Of a stretch of DNA of 43,286 nucleotides, positions 1 through 8,560 are shown piece by piece. Source of the DNA: Gemmatimonadota bacterium (lineage in GTDB: Bacteria; Latescibacterota; UBA2968; UBA8231); the NCBI GenBank assembly GCA_028875345.1, contig JAPPEG010000320.1:1-43286 (forward strand). The letters run 5' to 3'. Numbering within the stretch: position 1 is the stretch's first letter; each line of letters starts with the position of its first letter. The translations under genes were made by a program, and so were the position numbers. The notes under the pieces are model-generated. The model had not been told where the DNA came from. It ran no database searches and was given only the letters and a program-made list of their open reading frames with translations.

Positions 1-2
1 AG

Positions 3-2528
3 TGGTTCCCCAGCACCCACCGGGGCGTGGCCTATTGGGAAGAGGACGGGGCCAAGCGCGTGCTCTTTGGCACGACCGACGGCTATTTCTACTCGCTCGA
101 CGCCGAGAGTGGCCGGCCCGACCCAGCCTTCGGCGACAGCGGCCGCGTTGATCTGACCCAAGGCATGCGCCGGGAGGTGCAGCGCGGCGAGTATGTTTCG
201 GTCTCGCCACCGATGATCTACGGCAGCTTGGCCATCGTTGGCTCGTCTATCCCCGACATTCGCGGTCGGCCCGTGCCCCGGCCCATGCCGCCGGGCGATG
301 TGCGCGCCTTTGATGTGCGCACAGGCGAGCAAAAGTGGATCTTTGAGACGATTCCTCAAGAAGGCGACTTCGGCAATGAGACTTGGGGCGCAGAGTCGTG
401 GAAGGATTTTGGGGGTGCCAATGTGTGGTCGATGATGAGCCTCGACCCGGCGTTGGGCTACGTCTATCTGCCGGTTAGCACGCCGAGCAATGACTTTTAC
501 GGCGGCGAGCGCCCCGGCGACAACCTCTTCGGCGACAGCATCGTCTGCCTCGACGCCCGGACTGGTGCTCGGGTCTGGCACTTCCAGATAGCCCATCACG
601 GAGTTTGGGACTACGATCCGCCCGCTGCGCCGATCCTCGTCGATATCGAGGTTGACGGCAAGCCGATCAAAGCCGTAGTCCAGCTAACCAAACAGGCCTT
701 CTGCTTTGTCTTCGACCGGGTCACGGGCGCGCCCGTGTGGCCGATTATCGAAATGCCGGTGCCCGGCTCGACCATTGTCGGCGAAGCGGTTTCCGAGACC
801 CAGCCGATCCCCGTCTGGCCCCGGCCCTACGACCGCCAAGGCTTAAGTGTGGACGATCTGATTGACTTCACGCCCGAGTTACGGCAAATGGCGATGGAGG
901 CGATTGAAGGGCATAGGTACGGCTCCTTGTATGCGCCGCCTGCGGAAAAGGGAACGGTTTTCGTGCCGGGCCTCTTGGGTGGCTCAGATTGGTCGGGAGG
1001 TGCCGTGAATCCGGCGACGGGCGTCCTCTACGTGCCTTCCAAGACCATGCCTTATCTAGTAACGCTGCGCCCGACCGACGATGACGAGGCTTCTTCGACC
1101 TATATTGGCGTCTTCAACCACAACTTCACCGCGGCGAAGAACCTGCCGCTGCTCAAGCCGCCCTACGGTCGCCTCACCGCCATTGATCTCAACACGGGTC
1201 GGCATCTGTGGATGCGGCCGATAGGTCGCGGCCCGGTCGGCCATCCCCTGCTGCGCGACCTCGAAATTAAAGAGGATCTGGGCTGGCCTTCGCGGACCTT
1301 TCCACTGCTGACCCCGACGCTGCTGCTGACTGCGACCGAAGACCCACGCGATGGCCAGTTCGGCCCAGCGGCTGGTCAAGGATACTTCGTTGATCGCGAG
1401 GCGTATTTGCGGGCCTTTGACCCAGCGACGGGCGAATTGGTAGGCCAAGTCGAATTGCCGGGCAATGCGTATGCCAGCCCGGCTGTATATCGAGCGGCCG
1501 GACGCCAATACGTGGTCTTGTCGCTGGGCGACTCCTACCGGCCGAGCGAGCTGGTAGCCTTGGCCATTCCGCGCCCGGGCGAGGCCATCCCCGAGCAGGG
1601 CAAGAGCCGCAAAGACGCCGATCACAGGGCGTTCTACGAGGCCGTAGCGGCACTCGACGCGGGCGATAGCGAGCAGCTAAGCAAGCTCCTCAAAAAGCAC
1701 GCAGGGTTAGTGAGGGCGCGCGGCTTTTTGGACGAGTGGTACGAGTTTCCCAACTTGCGCGGTGCCACGCTCTTGCACCTGACAGCCGGCGCACCGCTGC
1801 GCGCGGCCTTGCCCGATAATGCCGTGAGCTTGGCCGAGATCCTGCTCGACGCGGGTGCCGATCCCAATGCTGCGACGCTCGATTCGACAACTACAGCAGA
1901 GCTTGCGGCTACCGCTATTCAACTTGAGTGGGCCGGGATCAAGAGCGACCTGCTCGCGCTGCTATACGAGAAGGGGGCCGACCCGAACCGCAACAACGGC
2001 AAGCTGCTGCACGACCTGCTGATCAGCCGCGAAAGAGAGCTGGCCGAGATGCTCCTCAGCGCCGGGGCCGAGGTCGATTTGCGCTTTGCCGCTGGACTCA
2101 ACCGCACCGATTTGATGGCTAGCTTTTTCAAAGACGGTATCCCGACGCCCGAGGCCAATCGCCTCTACCGCGCCAACCCAGACACCGTCCTCACTGGCCA
2201 GCAGGTCGTCGATGAGGCACTGCACTACGCAGTGTACAGCGGCGGTCGGGAGGCCATTGACTTCCTATTGGAGAAAGGTGCCAATATCGACGCTTTAGTC
2301 GGCTTTTTCTGGGAGTGGGATTGGGGTAGCACGGCCCTGCACAAGGCCGTGGATACCGAAGACGTCGAATTGATTCGCTATTTGCTAGAAAAGGGTGCAT
2401 CCACGACAATTGGAGATGCGCGCTGGAGCGAGACAGCCTACGAGTGGGCGGGCTACTACGAAAACGACGCTATGCGCAAGGCCATCGGCGCACATGACGC
2501 GGCGGCCAAGGAAACGAAAAAACAATAG
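3..2528 (+). CDS. PQQ-dependent dehydrogenase-ankyrin fusion, copy 1 (5' partial)
   Basis: This gene runs off the left edge. The reading frame is open from base 3, and the residues before the GTG at 27 match the RGV(S/A)YW segment of the two paralogues downstream, so that GTG is internal. The first three quarters is a quinoprotein glucose/alcohol dehydrogenase-type beta-propeller, with the conserved 'NETW', 'GGERPGDNLF', 'HHGVWDYDPP' and 'LTKQAFCFVFDR' blocks; in membrane glucose dehydrogenases the equivalent His, Asp and Lys lie at the PQQ site. From about base 1620 it becomes ankyrin-like, with repeated 'LLDAGADPN' and 'LLEKGA' units. No CXXCH haem motif is present. It is expected to oxidise a sugar or alcohol in the periplasm, but the substrate cannot be read from sequence. 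It is the most divergent of the three copies. Copy 2 starts 10 nt after its TAG, so they are probably co-transcribed. Confidence 0.88.
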   Translation, partial: WFPSTHRGVAYWEEDGAKRVLFGTTDGYFYSLDAESGRPDPAFGDSGRVDLTQGMRREVQRGEYVSVSPPMIYGSLAIVGSSIPDIRGRPVPRPMPPGDVRAFDVRTGEQKWIFETIPQEGDFGNETWGAESWKDFGGANVWSMMSLDPALGYVYLPVSTPSNDFYGGERPGDNLFGDSIVCLDARTGARVWHFQIAHHGVWDYDPPAAPILVDIEVDGKPIKAVVQLTKQAFCFVFDRVTGAPVWPIIEMPVPGSTIVGEAVSETQPIPVWPRPYDRQGLSVDDLIDFTPELRQMAMEAIEGHRYGSLYAPPAEKGTVFVPGLLGGSDWSGGAVNPATGVLYVPSKTMPYLVTLRPTDDDEASSTYIGVFNHNFTAAKNLPLLKPPYGRLTAIDLNTGRHLWMRPIGRGPVGHPLLRDLEIKEDLGWPSRTFPLLTPTLLLTATEDPRDGQFGPAAGQGYFVDREAYLRAFDPATGELVGQVELPGNAYASPAVYRAAGRQYVVLSLGDSYRPSELVALAIPRPGEAIPEQGKSRKDADHRAFYEAVAALDAGDSEQLSKLLKKHAGLVRARGFLDEWYEFPNLRGATLLHLTAGAPLRAALPDNAVSLAEILLDAGADPNAATLDSTTTAELAATAIQLEWAGIKSDLLALLYEKGADPNRNNGKLLHDLLISRERELAEMLLSAGAEVDLRFAAGLNRTDLMASFFKDGIPTPEANRLYRANPDTVLTGQQVVDEALHYAVYSGGREAIDFLLEKGANIDALVGFFWEWDWGSTALHKAVDTEDVELIRYLLEKGASTTIGDARWSETAYEWAGYYENDAMRKAIGAHDAAAKETKKQ

Positions 2529-2533
2529 AGGAG
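2529..2533 (+). promoter_or_regulatory. Ribosome binding site of copy 2
   Basis: AGGAG lies 5 nt upstream of the GTG at 2539 and directly after the stop of copy 1. It fixes the start of copy 2 at this GTG rather than at the ATG 144 nt further upstream, which would place an arginine-rich, non-secretory stretch ahead of the signal peptide. Confidence 0.75.
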
Positions 2534-2538
2534 AAAGC

Positions 2539-5490
2539 GTGAACAAACGAGCCTGTGGGACCTTGCTGGCGTTATTGTCACTTTTGCTCGCGACGGCGGC
2601 ATTTGCCGACGAGGTCGATTGGCCGTACTACGGGGCCGACCAGGGCGGCACCCGCTATACTCCGGCGGACCAGATCAATCGCGACAATTTCGATCAGTTG
2701 CGCGTGATCTGGCGCTACCGCCCCCCCGATCAGCAAATCTACGAGACGGCTGGCCCCAACCCGGTGGGGCGCAATCTTTACTTCGACAACAATCGCGGCA
2801 CTCCACTCGCCGTCAATGGCGTGCTCTACTATGCCTCGCCCTTCAACATCCTCGTAGCTCTCGACGGCCAAAGCGGCGAGGAACTGTGGACCTTTGACCC
2901 AGAGGCTTGGCGGATGAACTTCCGCTTCTTGGGTAACGTGCGCGGAGTTAGCTATTGGACCGATGGCGAGGTTGAGCGGGTGTTTATGGCGACTTCGACT
3001 TCCCATTTGTATTCCATAGACGCCAAGACCGGCCTGCCCGATCCGAATTTTGGCGAGGATGGCCGCGTCGATTTGGGGGCTTCGTTGCGCCGGCCGCTGA
3101 GCGACGAGGATCGCTGGAACTACGGAATCACGTCCCCGCCCGTGGTTTGCCGCGACGTGGTCGCCGTTGGCTCGGCTATGGGCGACTGGCGCTTCCAGCC
3201 GCCGCCCGAGTACACCCCTCCCGGCGACGTGCAGGCCTTCGACGTGCGTACCGGCGAGAAGGTCTGGGAATTCCACACGATTCCGTTAGAGGGCGAATAC
3301 GGCAACGAGACGTGGGAAAACGATGCGTGGAAAAAGTACGGCGCGGCCAATGTGTGGGCGACGATGACCGCCGACGAGGAGTTGGGCAACTTCTACCTGC
3401 CGGTGAGCACGGCCAGCCACGACTACTACGGCGGCGAGCGTCCCGGCGACAACCTGTTCAGCGAGTCGGTCGTCTGCCTGAAAGCCGAGACCGGCGAGCG
3501 GGTGTGGCACTACCAGCTGGTCCACCACGGTCTGTGGGACTACGACCCGCCGGCCGTCCCTCTACTGTTGGACGTGGTCGTCGATGGCCAACAGCGCAAG
3601 ATCGTCGCCCAGCTAACTAAACAGGCTTTTTGCTTTGTCTTTGACCGCATAACTGGCGAGCCGATCTGGCCGATTGAGGAAAAGCCGGTGCCGCAATCGC
3701 AAGTGCCCAGCGAGAAGACCTCGCCGACGCAGCCTTTTCCGACCAAGCCGGCCCCTTTCGAGCGCCAAGGCATCAGCGAAGACGACCTGATCGACTTCAC
3801 GCCTGAGTTGCGCGAGGAAGCCAAGGCCATTCTCGCCGAATTCGACTACGGTCCGCTCTACACGCCGCCGACGGAGAAGGGTGCCTTGTCAGTTCCGGGC
3901 CAATGGGGTGGTGCTGACTGGGCGGGCGGTGCGGCGGATCCGCGCACGGGCGTGCTGTATGTGCCGTCGCACATGGCCATTACCACCGTGCAGTTGAATC
4001 CGGTAGAGGACCCAGAGGCTCATTCGGCGTTTTCTGCTAGCAATAACATGCACGTCCTCGGCCCTCGGGGTCTGCCGCTGGTCAAGCCTCCGTACGGCAG
4101 TATCACCGCCATTGACCTCAACAGCGGAGAACACCTGTGGCGGACGACGGTGGGCAAGGGGCCAGTGGATCACCCGGCGCTCAAGGGCCTCGACCTGCCG
4201 GATATGGGCTGGGACAACCGCACCTTCGTCTTGGCCACGCCGAACCTCCTGTTGGCCACTTCGCAGGACCCGCACGGCCCAGCCGAAGCCGGCGAGGATT
4301 ACTTCGTCGATCGCGACGCATACCTGCGGGCGTACGAGTTAGCTTCGGGTGAAGAGATCGGCCGCGTCGAGTTACCCAGCAACGCCTATGGCGCGCCGAT
4401 GAGCTATACGGCTGACGACCGCCAATACGTGGTCGTGCCGCTGGGCAACTATCTAGGCGAGTCAGGTCGTCCGCCCGAATTAATCGCCTTGGCCATTCCA
4501 CACGAAGGCGAGCAACTGCCGCCCCAAGGACGCGACCGCGGCGACGCCGACCACAAAGCCTTTTACGAAGCTGTAAAAGCCATTGATGCCGGCGACGCCG
4601 AAGCCCTGCAAAAGCTGCTTGCTGAGTACCCCGAGTTAGCGACGGCGCGCGGCTATTTCGACAAGTATTACGAATATCCTTACTTTCGCGGGGCCACGCT
4701 CTTGCACCACCTAGCCGGCGAGCCGCAGCGAATGCCGCTGCCTGAAAACGCGATTGAACTAGCCGCGGCCCTGCTCTCCGCAGGTGCCGACCCCAATGCA
4801 GCGACGCTGGATTCGGTCGCCGTGCTGGACTTGGTGGTAAGCAGTGCCCAACTCGGTTGGGCTGAGAGCAAGGACGAGATGGTTCAGCTCTTGGCCGCCG
4901 AGGGCGCGGACTTAGGGCGCAACCGAGGTCGGGTGCTGTGGGACGTCCTTATTGAGGAAGACTTGGACCTGGCTCGCATGTTGATTGCGGCGGGCGCGCC
5001 CGTGGATTTGCGCTTTGCCGCTGGGGTCAACCGCGTTGATCTGATGGCCGAATTCTTCGACTCGGAGGGCAAGTTGAAAGAGGGAACCGGCCACCTCTAT
5101 CACCCGAATCCAGACACCGTGCTCACTGCCGAGCAGATCGTGGTGGAAGCGCTTAACTTTGCGGCCTATAGCGGTGCGTTGGAAGCGGCGGAATTTTTAC
5201 TGGATCGGGGTGCGGATATCGACGGCTTTGCCGGTGAGTTTCACCGTTTCGACCACGGCAGTACGCCTCTGCACAAAACCGTCATGACCAACCAGCTAGA
5301 GATGGCCCAGTTGCTTTTGGCGCGGGGCGCGAACTCGCTCTTGGGAGACCGGGCCTATGACACCACACCTTATGGGTGGACTTACTATTTAGATACCTCT
5401 AAGGCCTTGAATGAACTGCTCAAAGAGCACCATGAGGCCGCCGTAGAGAAGGCGGGTCCCCGAATAGAAGAGGAAAATTCCAGTGAATAA
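2539..5490 (+). CDS. PQQ-dependent dehydrogenase-ankyrin fusion, copy 2
   Basis: This is a 983-residue secreted protein. Residues 1-23 are a Sec signal peptide with an AFA/DE cleavage site. The mature start 'WPYYGADQGGTRYTPADQIN' is the classic N-terminus of PQQ glucose/alcohol dehydrogenases, and the propeller fills roughly residues 24-660. His329-His330 in 'HHGLWDYD' and Lys361 in 'LTKQAF' match conserved cofactor-site positions of membrane glucose dehydrogenases. No haem-binding CXXCH and no membrane helices besides the signal are seen, so electrons must leave through an unknown partner. Residues ~670-975 are ankyrin-type repeats ('LLSAGADPN', 'FLLDRGADI', 'LLLARGAN'). Such repeats usually bind proteins and are rare on a periplasmic oxidase. 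The GTG start follows a strong AGGAG, and the 3' end overlaps copy 3 by 8 nt, so the copies are probably translationally coupled. Confidence 0.9.
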   Translation: MNKRACGTLLALLSLLLATAAFADEVDWPYYGADQGGTRYTPADQINRDNFDQLRVIWRYRPPDQQIYETAGPNPVGRNLYFDNNRGTPLAVNGVLYYASPFNILVALDGQSGEELWTFDPEAWRMNFRFLGNVRGVSYWTDGEVERVFMATSTSHLYSIDAKTGLPDPNFGEDGRVDLGASLRRPLSDEDRWNYGITSPPVVCRDVVAVGSAMGDWRFQPPPEYTPPGDVQAFDVRTGEKVWEFHTIPLEGEYGNETWENDAWKKYGAANVWATMTADEELGNFYLPVSTASHDYYGGERPGDNLFSESVVCLKAETGERVWHYQLVHHGLWDYDPPAVPLLLDVVVDGQQRKIVAQLTKQAFCFVFDRITGEPIWPIEEKPVPQSQVPSEKTSPTQPFPTKPAPFERQGISEDDLIDFTPELREEAKAILAEFDYGPLYTPPTEKGALSVPGQWGGADWAGGAADPRTGVLYVPSHMAITTVQLNPVEDPEAHSAFSASNNMHVLGPRGLPLVKPPYGSITAIDLNSGEHLWRTTVGKGPVDHPALKGLDLPDMGWDNRTFVLATPNLLLATSQDPHGPAEAGEDYFVDRDAYLRAYELASGEEIGRVELPSNAYGAPMSYTADDRQYVVVPLGNYLGESGRPPELIALAIPHEGEQLPPQGRDRGDADHKAFYEAVKAIDAGDAEALQKLLAEYPELATARGYFDKYYEYPYFRGATLLHHLAGEPQRMPLPENAIELAAALLSAGADPNAATLDSVAVLDLVVSSAQLGWAESKDEMVQLLAAEGADLGRNRGRVLWDVLIEEDLDLARMLIAAGAPVDLRFAAGVNRVDLMAEFFDSEGKLKEGTGHLYHPNPDTVLTAEQIVVEALNFAAYSGALEAAEFLLDRGADIDGFAGEFHRFDHGSTPLHKTVMTNQLEMAQLLLARGANSLLGDRAYDTTPYGWTYYLDTSKALNELLKEHHEAAVEKAGPRIEEENSSE

Positions 5491-8400
5491 ACGCGCCTAT
5501 CGAGCCTTGTCGGTTTTGTTGTCGCTGTCGCTTGCGACGGCGGCGTTTGCCGACGAGGTCGATTGGCCGTACTACGGAGCCGATCAGGGCGGTACCCGCT
5601 ATACTCCAGCGGACCAGATCAACCGCGACAATTTCGATCAATTGCGCGTGATCTGGCGCTACCGGCCCCGCGATCAGCAGATCTACGAGACTGCTAGAGC
5701 TAACCGAAGCCGGGATCGGGACCGGGGTCGGGGTCGGGGGGATCGGCGGCGCGGAGGTCTCCGCTTCAGCAACAATCGCGGCACGCCGCTGGCCGTCAAT
5801 GGCGTGCTCTACTACGGCTCGCCATACAACGTCCTCTCGGCTGTCGATGGCCAAAGCGGCGAGGAGTTGTGGGCGTTCGACCCGGAGTCTTGGAAAGCTC
5901 CTTCCACGTTCTTGGGCAATTCGCGCGGGGTGAGCTATTGGACCGATGGGGAAGTTGAGCGGGTGTTTCTGGCCACTTCGACTGCCCATTTGTATTCCAT
6001 TGACGCCAAGACCGGCATCCCGGACCCAAATTTTGGCGAGGGTGGTCGCGTCGATTTGGGGGCCTTGCTGCGCCGACCGCTGAGTGAAGAGGAGCGCAGG
6101 AGCTACGGAGTTACGGCTCCGCCCGTGGTCTGCCGCGACGTGGTCGCCGTTGGCTCGGCGATCGTGGATGCGCTCTTCAGGCCGCCGCCCGAATACATGC
6201 CCCCGGGCGATGTGCAGGCCTTCGACGTGCGTACCGGCGAGAAGGTGTGGGAATTCCACACGATTCCGCAGGAGGGCGAGTACGGCAACGAGACGTGGGA
6301 AAGCGATGCGTGGAAAACCTACGGCGCGGCCAATGTCTGGGCGACGATGACGGCTGACGAGGAGTTGGGCTATCTCTACCTGCCGGTGAGCACGGCCAGC
6401 CACGACTACTACGGGGGCGAGCGCCCTGGCGATAACCTCTTCAGCGAATCGGTCGTCTGCCTGAAAGCCGAGACCGGCGAACGGGTTTGGCACTATCAGC
6501 TGGTCCATCACGGCCTGTGGGACTACGACCCGGCGGCTGTTCCCCTGCTGTTGGACGTGGTCGTCGATGGTCAAAAGCGCAAGGTCGTCGCCCAGCTCAC
6601 GAAACAGGCTTTTTGCTTTGTCTTTGACCGCGTGACCGGCGAGCCGATCTGGCCGATTGAGGAAAAGCCGGTGCCACAGTCACAGGTAGCGTGGGAAAAG
6701 ACCTCGCCGACGCAGCCTTTTCCGACCAAACCGGCTCCCTTTGAGCGCCAGGGCATCAGCGAAGACGACTTGATCGACTTCACGCCTGAGTTGCGCGAGG
6801 AGGCCAAGGCCATTCTCGCCGAATACGACTACGGTCCGCTCTATACGCCGCCGACGGAAAAGGGCGTCTTATCGGTTCCCGGCCAAGCGGGCGGCGCCGA
6901 TTGGGCTGGGGGCGCAGCGGATCCGCGTACGGGCGTGCTGTATGTGCCGTCGCACATGGCCATCACCAACGTGGAACTGCGGCCGGTGCGCGACCTAGAG
7001 GCTTATTCGGCGTTTTCTGCCCGCGCCGGTCGGCACATCCGCGGCCCTCGGGGTCTGCCACTGGTCAAGCCGCCGTACGGCAGCATCACTGCCATTGACC
7101 TCAATAGCGGCGAGCATCTGTGGCGGACCGCAGTGGGCAAGGGGCCGGTCGATCACCCGGCGCTTAAGGGCATCGACCTACCGGATATGGGCTGGGACAA
7201 CCGCACCTTCGTCTTGGCCACGCCGAACCTCCTGTTGGCTACTTCCGAGGACCCGCACGGCCTAGCCGACGCTGGCAGGGACTACTTCGTCGATCGCGAC
7301 GCGTGCCTGCGGGCGTACGATTTGGCGTCGGGCGAGGAGATCGGCCGCGTCGAGTTGCCTAGCAATGCCTACGGTGCGCCGATGAGCTATATGGCCGGTG
7401 GCCGCCAATACGTGGTCGTGCCGTTGGGCAACCGTCTAGGCCGGTCTGGGCGTCCGCCCGAATTGGTCGCCTTGGCCATTCCGCACGCGGGAGAAGAACT
7501 GCCGCCCCAAGGCCGCGACCGAGGCGACGCCGACCACAAAGCCTTTTACAAGGCTGTAGAGGCCATGGACGCCGGCGACAGCAAGACGCTACAGAAGCTG
7601 CTCACTGAGTACCCTGAGCTAGCGACGGCGCGCGGCTATCTCGACGAGTACTACGAATACCCTTACTTCCGCGGGGCCACGCTCTTGCACCACCTTGCCG
7701 GCGAGCCGCAGCGAGTGCCGCTGCCCGAAAACGCGGTTGAACTAGCTGCGGCTCTGATCTCAGCAGGTGCCGACCCGAACGCCGCCACGCACGACTCGAT
7801 CAGCATGCTGGATATGTTCATAGAAAGCGATCCGCTCGAATGGGCCGAGAGCAAGCCAGAAATGATCCAACTCCTAGTGACCAATGGCGTGGATGTGAAC
7901 CGCAACCGGGGCCAAATCTTATGGAACGCGCTTAGAGAGAGGGATATAGAGTTGGCAAGCATGTTGGTCGCCGAGGGAGCGGACGTGGATTTGCGCTTTG
8001 CCGCTGGCGTCAACCGCGTCGATCTGATGGCCGAGTTTTTCGACGCCGAGGGCCAGCCAAAAGAGGGAATCGGCCATCTGTACCATCCTGATCCGGACAC
8101 CGTGCTCACCGCCGAGCAGATTATGGTGGAAGCGCTCAATTTTGCGGCCTATAGCGGCGCGTTGGAAGCGGCGGAGTTTTTGCTGGACCGCGGTGTGGAT
8201 ATCAATGGGTTGGCCAGTGGATTTACCCGTTACGACCGAGGTAGTACGCCCTTGCACAAAACCGTCATGGCCGATCAGCTAGAGATGGCACGCCTGCTTT
8301 TGGTACGGGGCGCGGATCCACTAGCGAGGGCGCGGCGCTTTAGGATCACGCCTTATGAATTGTCTAACTATTTGAATACCTCCGAAGCCCTCGATGAGCT

Positions 8401-8500
8401 ACTCAGAGAGTACTCTGAGGCCGCCGCAGGGCCGGCGGACGCAGACTCCAGCACCGCTCCTCCGCGGATGTGCCGGGGGAACCGAGGGGGGTCGCGATAA
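5483..8500 (+). CDS. PQQ-dependent dehydrogenase-ankyrin fusion, copy 3
   Basis: This is a 1005-residue close paralogue of copy 2, starting at a GTG inside the end of copy 2, with AGGA 8 nt upstream. Residues 1-23 form a signal peptide ending AFA/DE. The propeller and ankyrin regions match copy 2 nearly block for block, including 'HHGLWDYD' and 'LTKQAFCFVFDR'. Two regions differ. After 'YETA', copy 2 has 12 residues before 'NNRGTP' while copy 3 has 25, rich in Arg, Asp and Gly and encoded by imperfect hexanucleotide repeats (5711-5740). The C-terminal tail after the last ankyrin unit is unrelated to that of copy 2 and rich in Arg, Gly and Pro, which may reflect an old frameshift or junction. 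The propeller suggests periplasmic oxidation of a sugar or alcohol. Confidence 0.9.
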   Translation: MNKRAYRALSVLLSLSLATAAFADEVDWPYYGADQGGTRYTPADQINRDNFDQLRVIWRYRPRDQQIYETARANRSRDRDRGRGRGDRRRGGLRFSNNRGTPLAVNGVLYYGSPYNVLSAVDGQSGEELWAFDPESWKAPSTFLGNSRGVSYWTDGEVERVFLATSTAHLYSIDAKTGIPDPNFGEGGRVDLGALLRRPLSEEERRSYGVTAPPVVCRDVVAVGSAIVDALFRPPPEYMPPGDVQAFDVRTGEKVWEFHTIPQEGEYGNETWESDAWKTYGAANVWATMTADEELGYLYLPVSTASHDYYGGERPGDNLFSESVVCLKAETGERVWHYQLVHHGLWDYDPAAVPLLLDVVVDGQKRKVVAQLTKQAFCFVFDRVTGEPIWPIEEKPVPQSQVAWEKTSPTQPFPTKPAPFERQGISEDDLIDFTPELREEAKAILAEYDYGPLYTPPTEKGVLSVPGQAGGADWAGGAADPRTGVLYVPSHMAITNVELRPVRDLEAYSAFSARAGRHIRGPRGLPLVKPPYGSITAIDLNSGEHLWRTAVGKGPVDHPALKGIDLPDMGWDNRTFVLATPNLLLATSEDPHGLADAGRDYFVDRDACLRAYDLASGEEIGRVELPSNAYGAPMSYMAGGRQYVVVPLGNRLGRSGRPPELVALAIPHAGEELPPQGRDRGDADHKAFYKAVEAMDAGDSKTLQKLLTEYPELATARGYLDEYYEYPYFRGATLLHHLAGEPQRVPLPENAVELAAALISAGADPNAATHDSISMLDMFIESDPLEWAESKPEMIQLLVTNGVDVNRNRGQILWNALRERDIELASMLVAEGADVDLRFAAGVNRVDLMAEFFDAEGQPKEGIGHLYHPDPDTVLTAEQIMVEALNFAAYSGALEAAEFLLDRGVDINGLASGFTRYDRGSTPLHKTVMADQLEMARLLLVRGADPLARARRFRITPYELSNYLNTSEALDELLREYSEAAAGPADADSSTAPPRMCRGNRGGSR
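5711..5740 (+). repeat. In-frame hexanucleotide repeat inside copy 3
   Basis: Five consecutive imperfect hexamers (CGGGAT, CGGGAC, CGGGGT, CGGGGT, CGGGGG) encode alternating Arg-Asp and Arg-Gly. The stretch lies at the point where copy 3 is 13 residues longer than copy 2. Because the unit is 6 nt, gain or loss of units would keep the reading frame. Confidence 0.8.
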
Positions 8501-8560
8501 AACGCATAGAAGCATCGCACGGCCTTCTCTACCGCTAATAGATGGAGCATCACGGGCCAA

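Noticed and set aside
2395..2538. N-terminal extension of copy 2 from the ATG at 2395
   Set aside because: The extension overlaps copy 1, is Arg-rich, and would bury the signal peptide. A strong AGGAG marks the GTG at 2539.
5420..6574. 384-codon open frame on the minus strand across the start of copy 3
   Set aside because: It is antisense to a clearly conserved PQQ dehydrogenase. Similar antisense frames recur over copy 2 at the matching place, a by-product of GC-rich codon use. No ribosome binding site or recognisable domain.
1..8500. The long repeats as a transposon or IS array
   Set aside because: The repeats are whole coding genes with signal peptides. No transposase or terminal inverted repeats flank them, so gene duplication is the simpler explanation.
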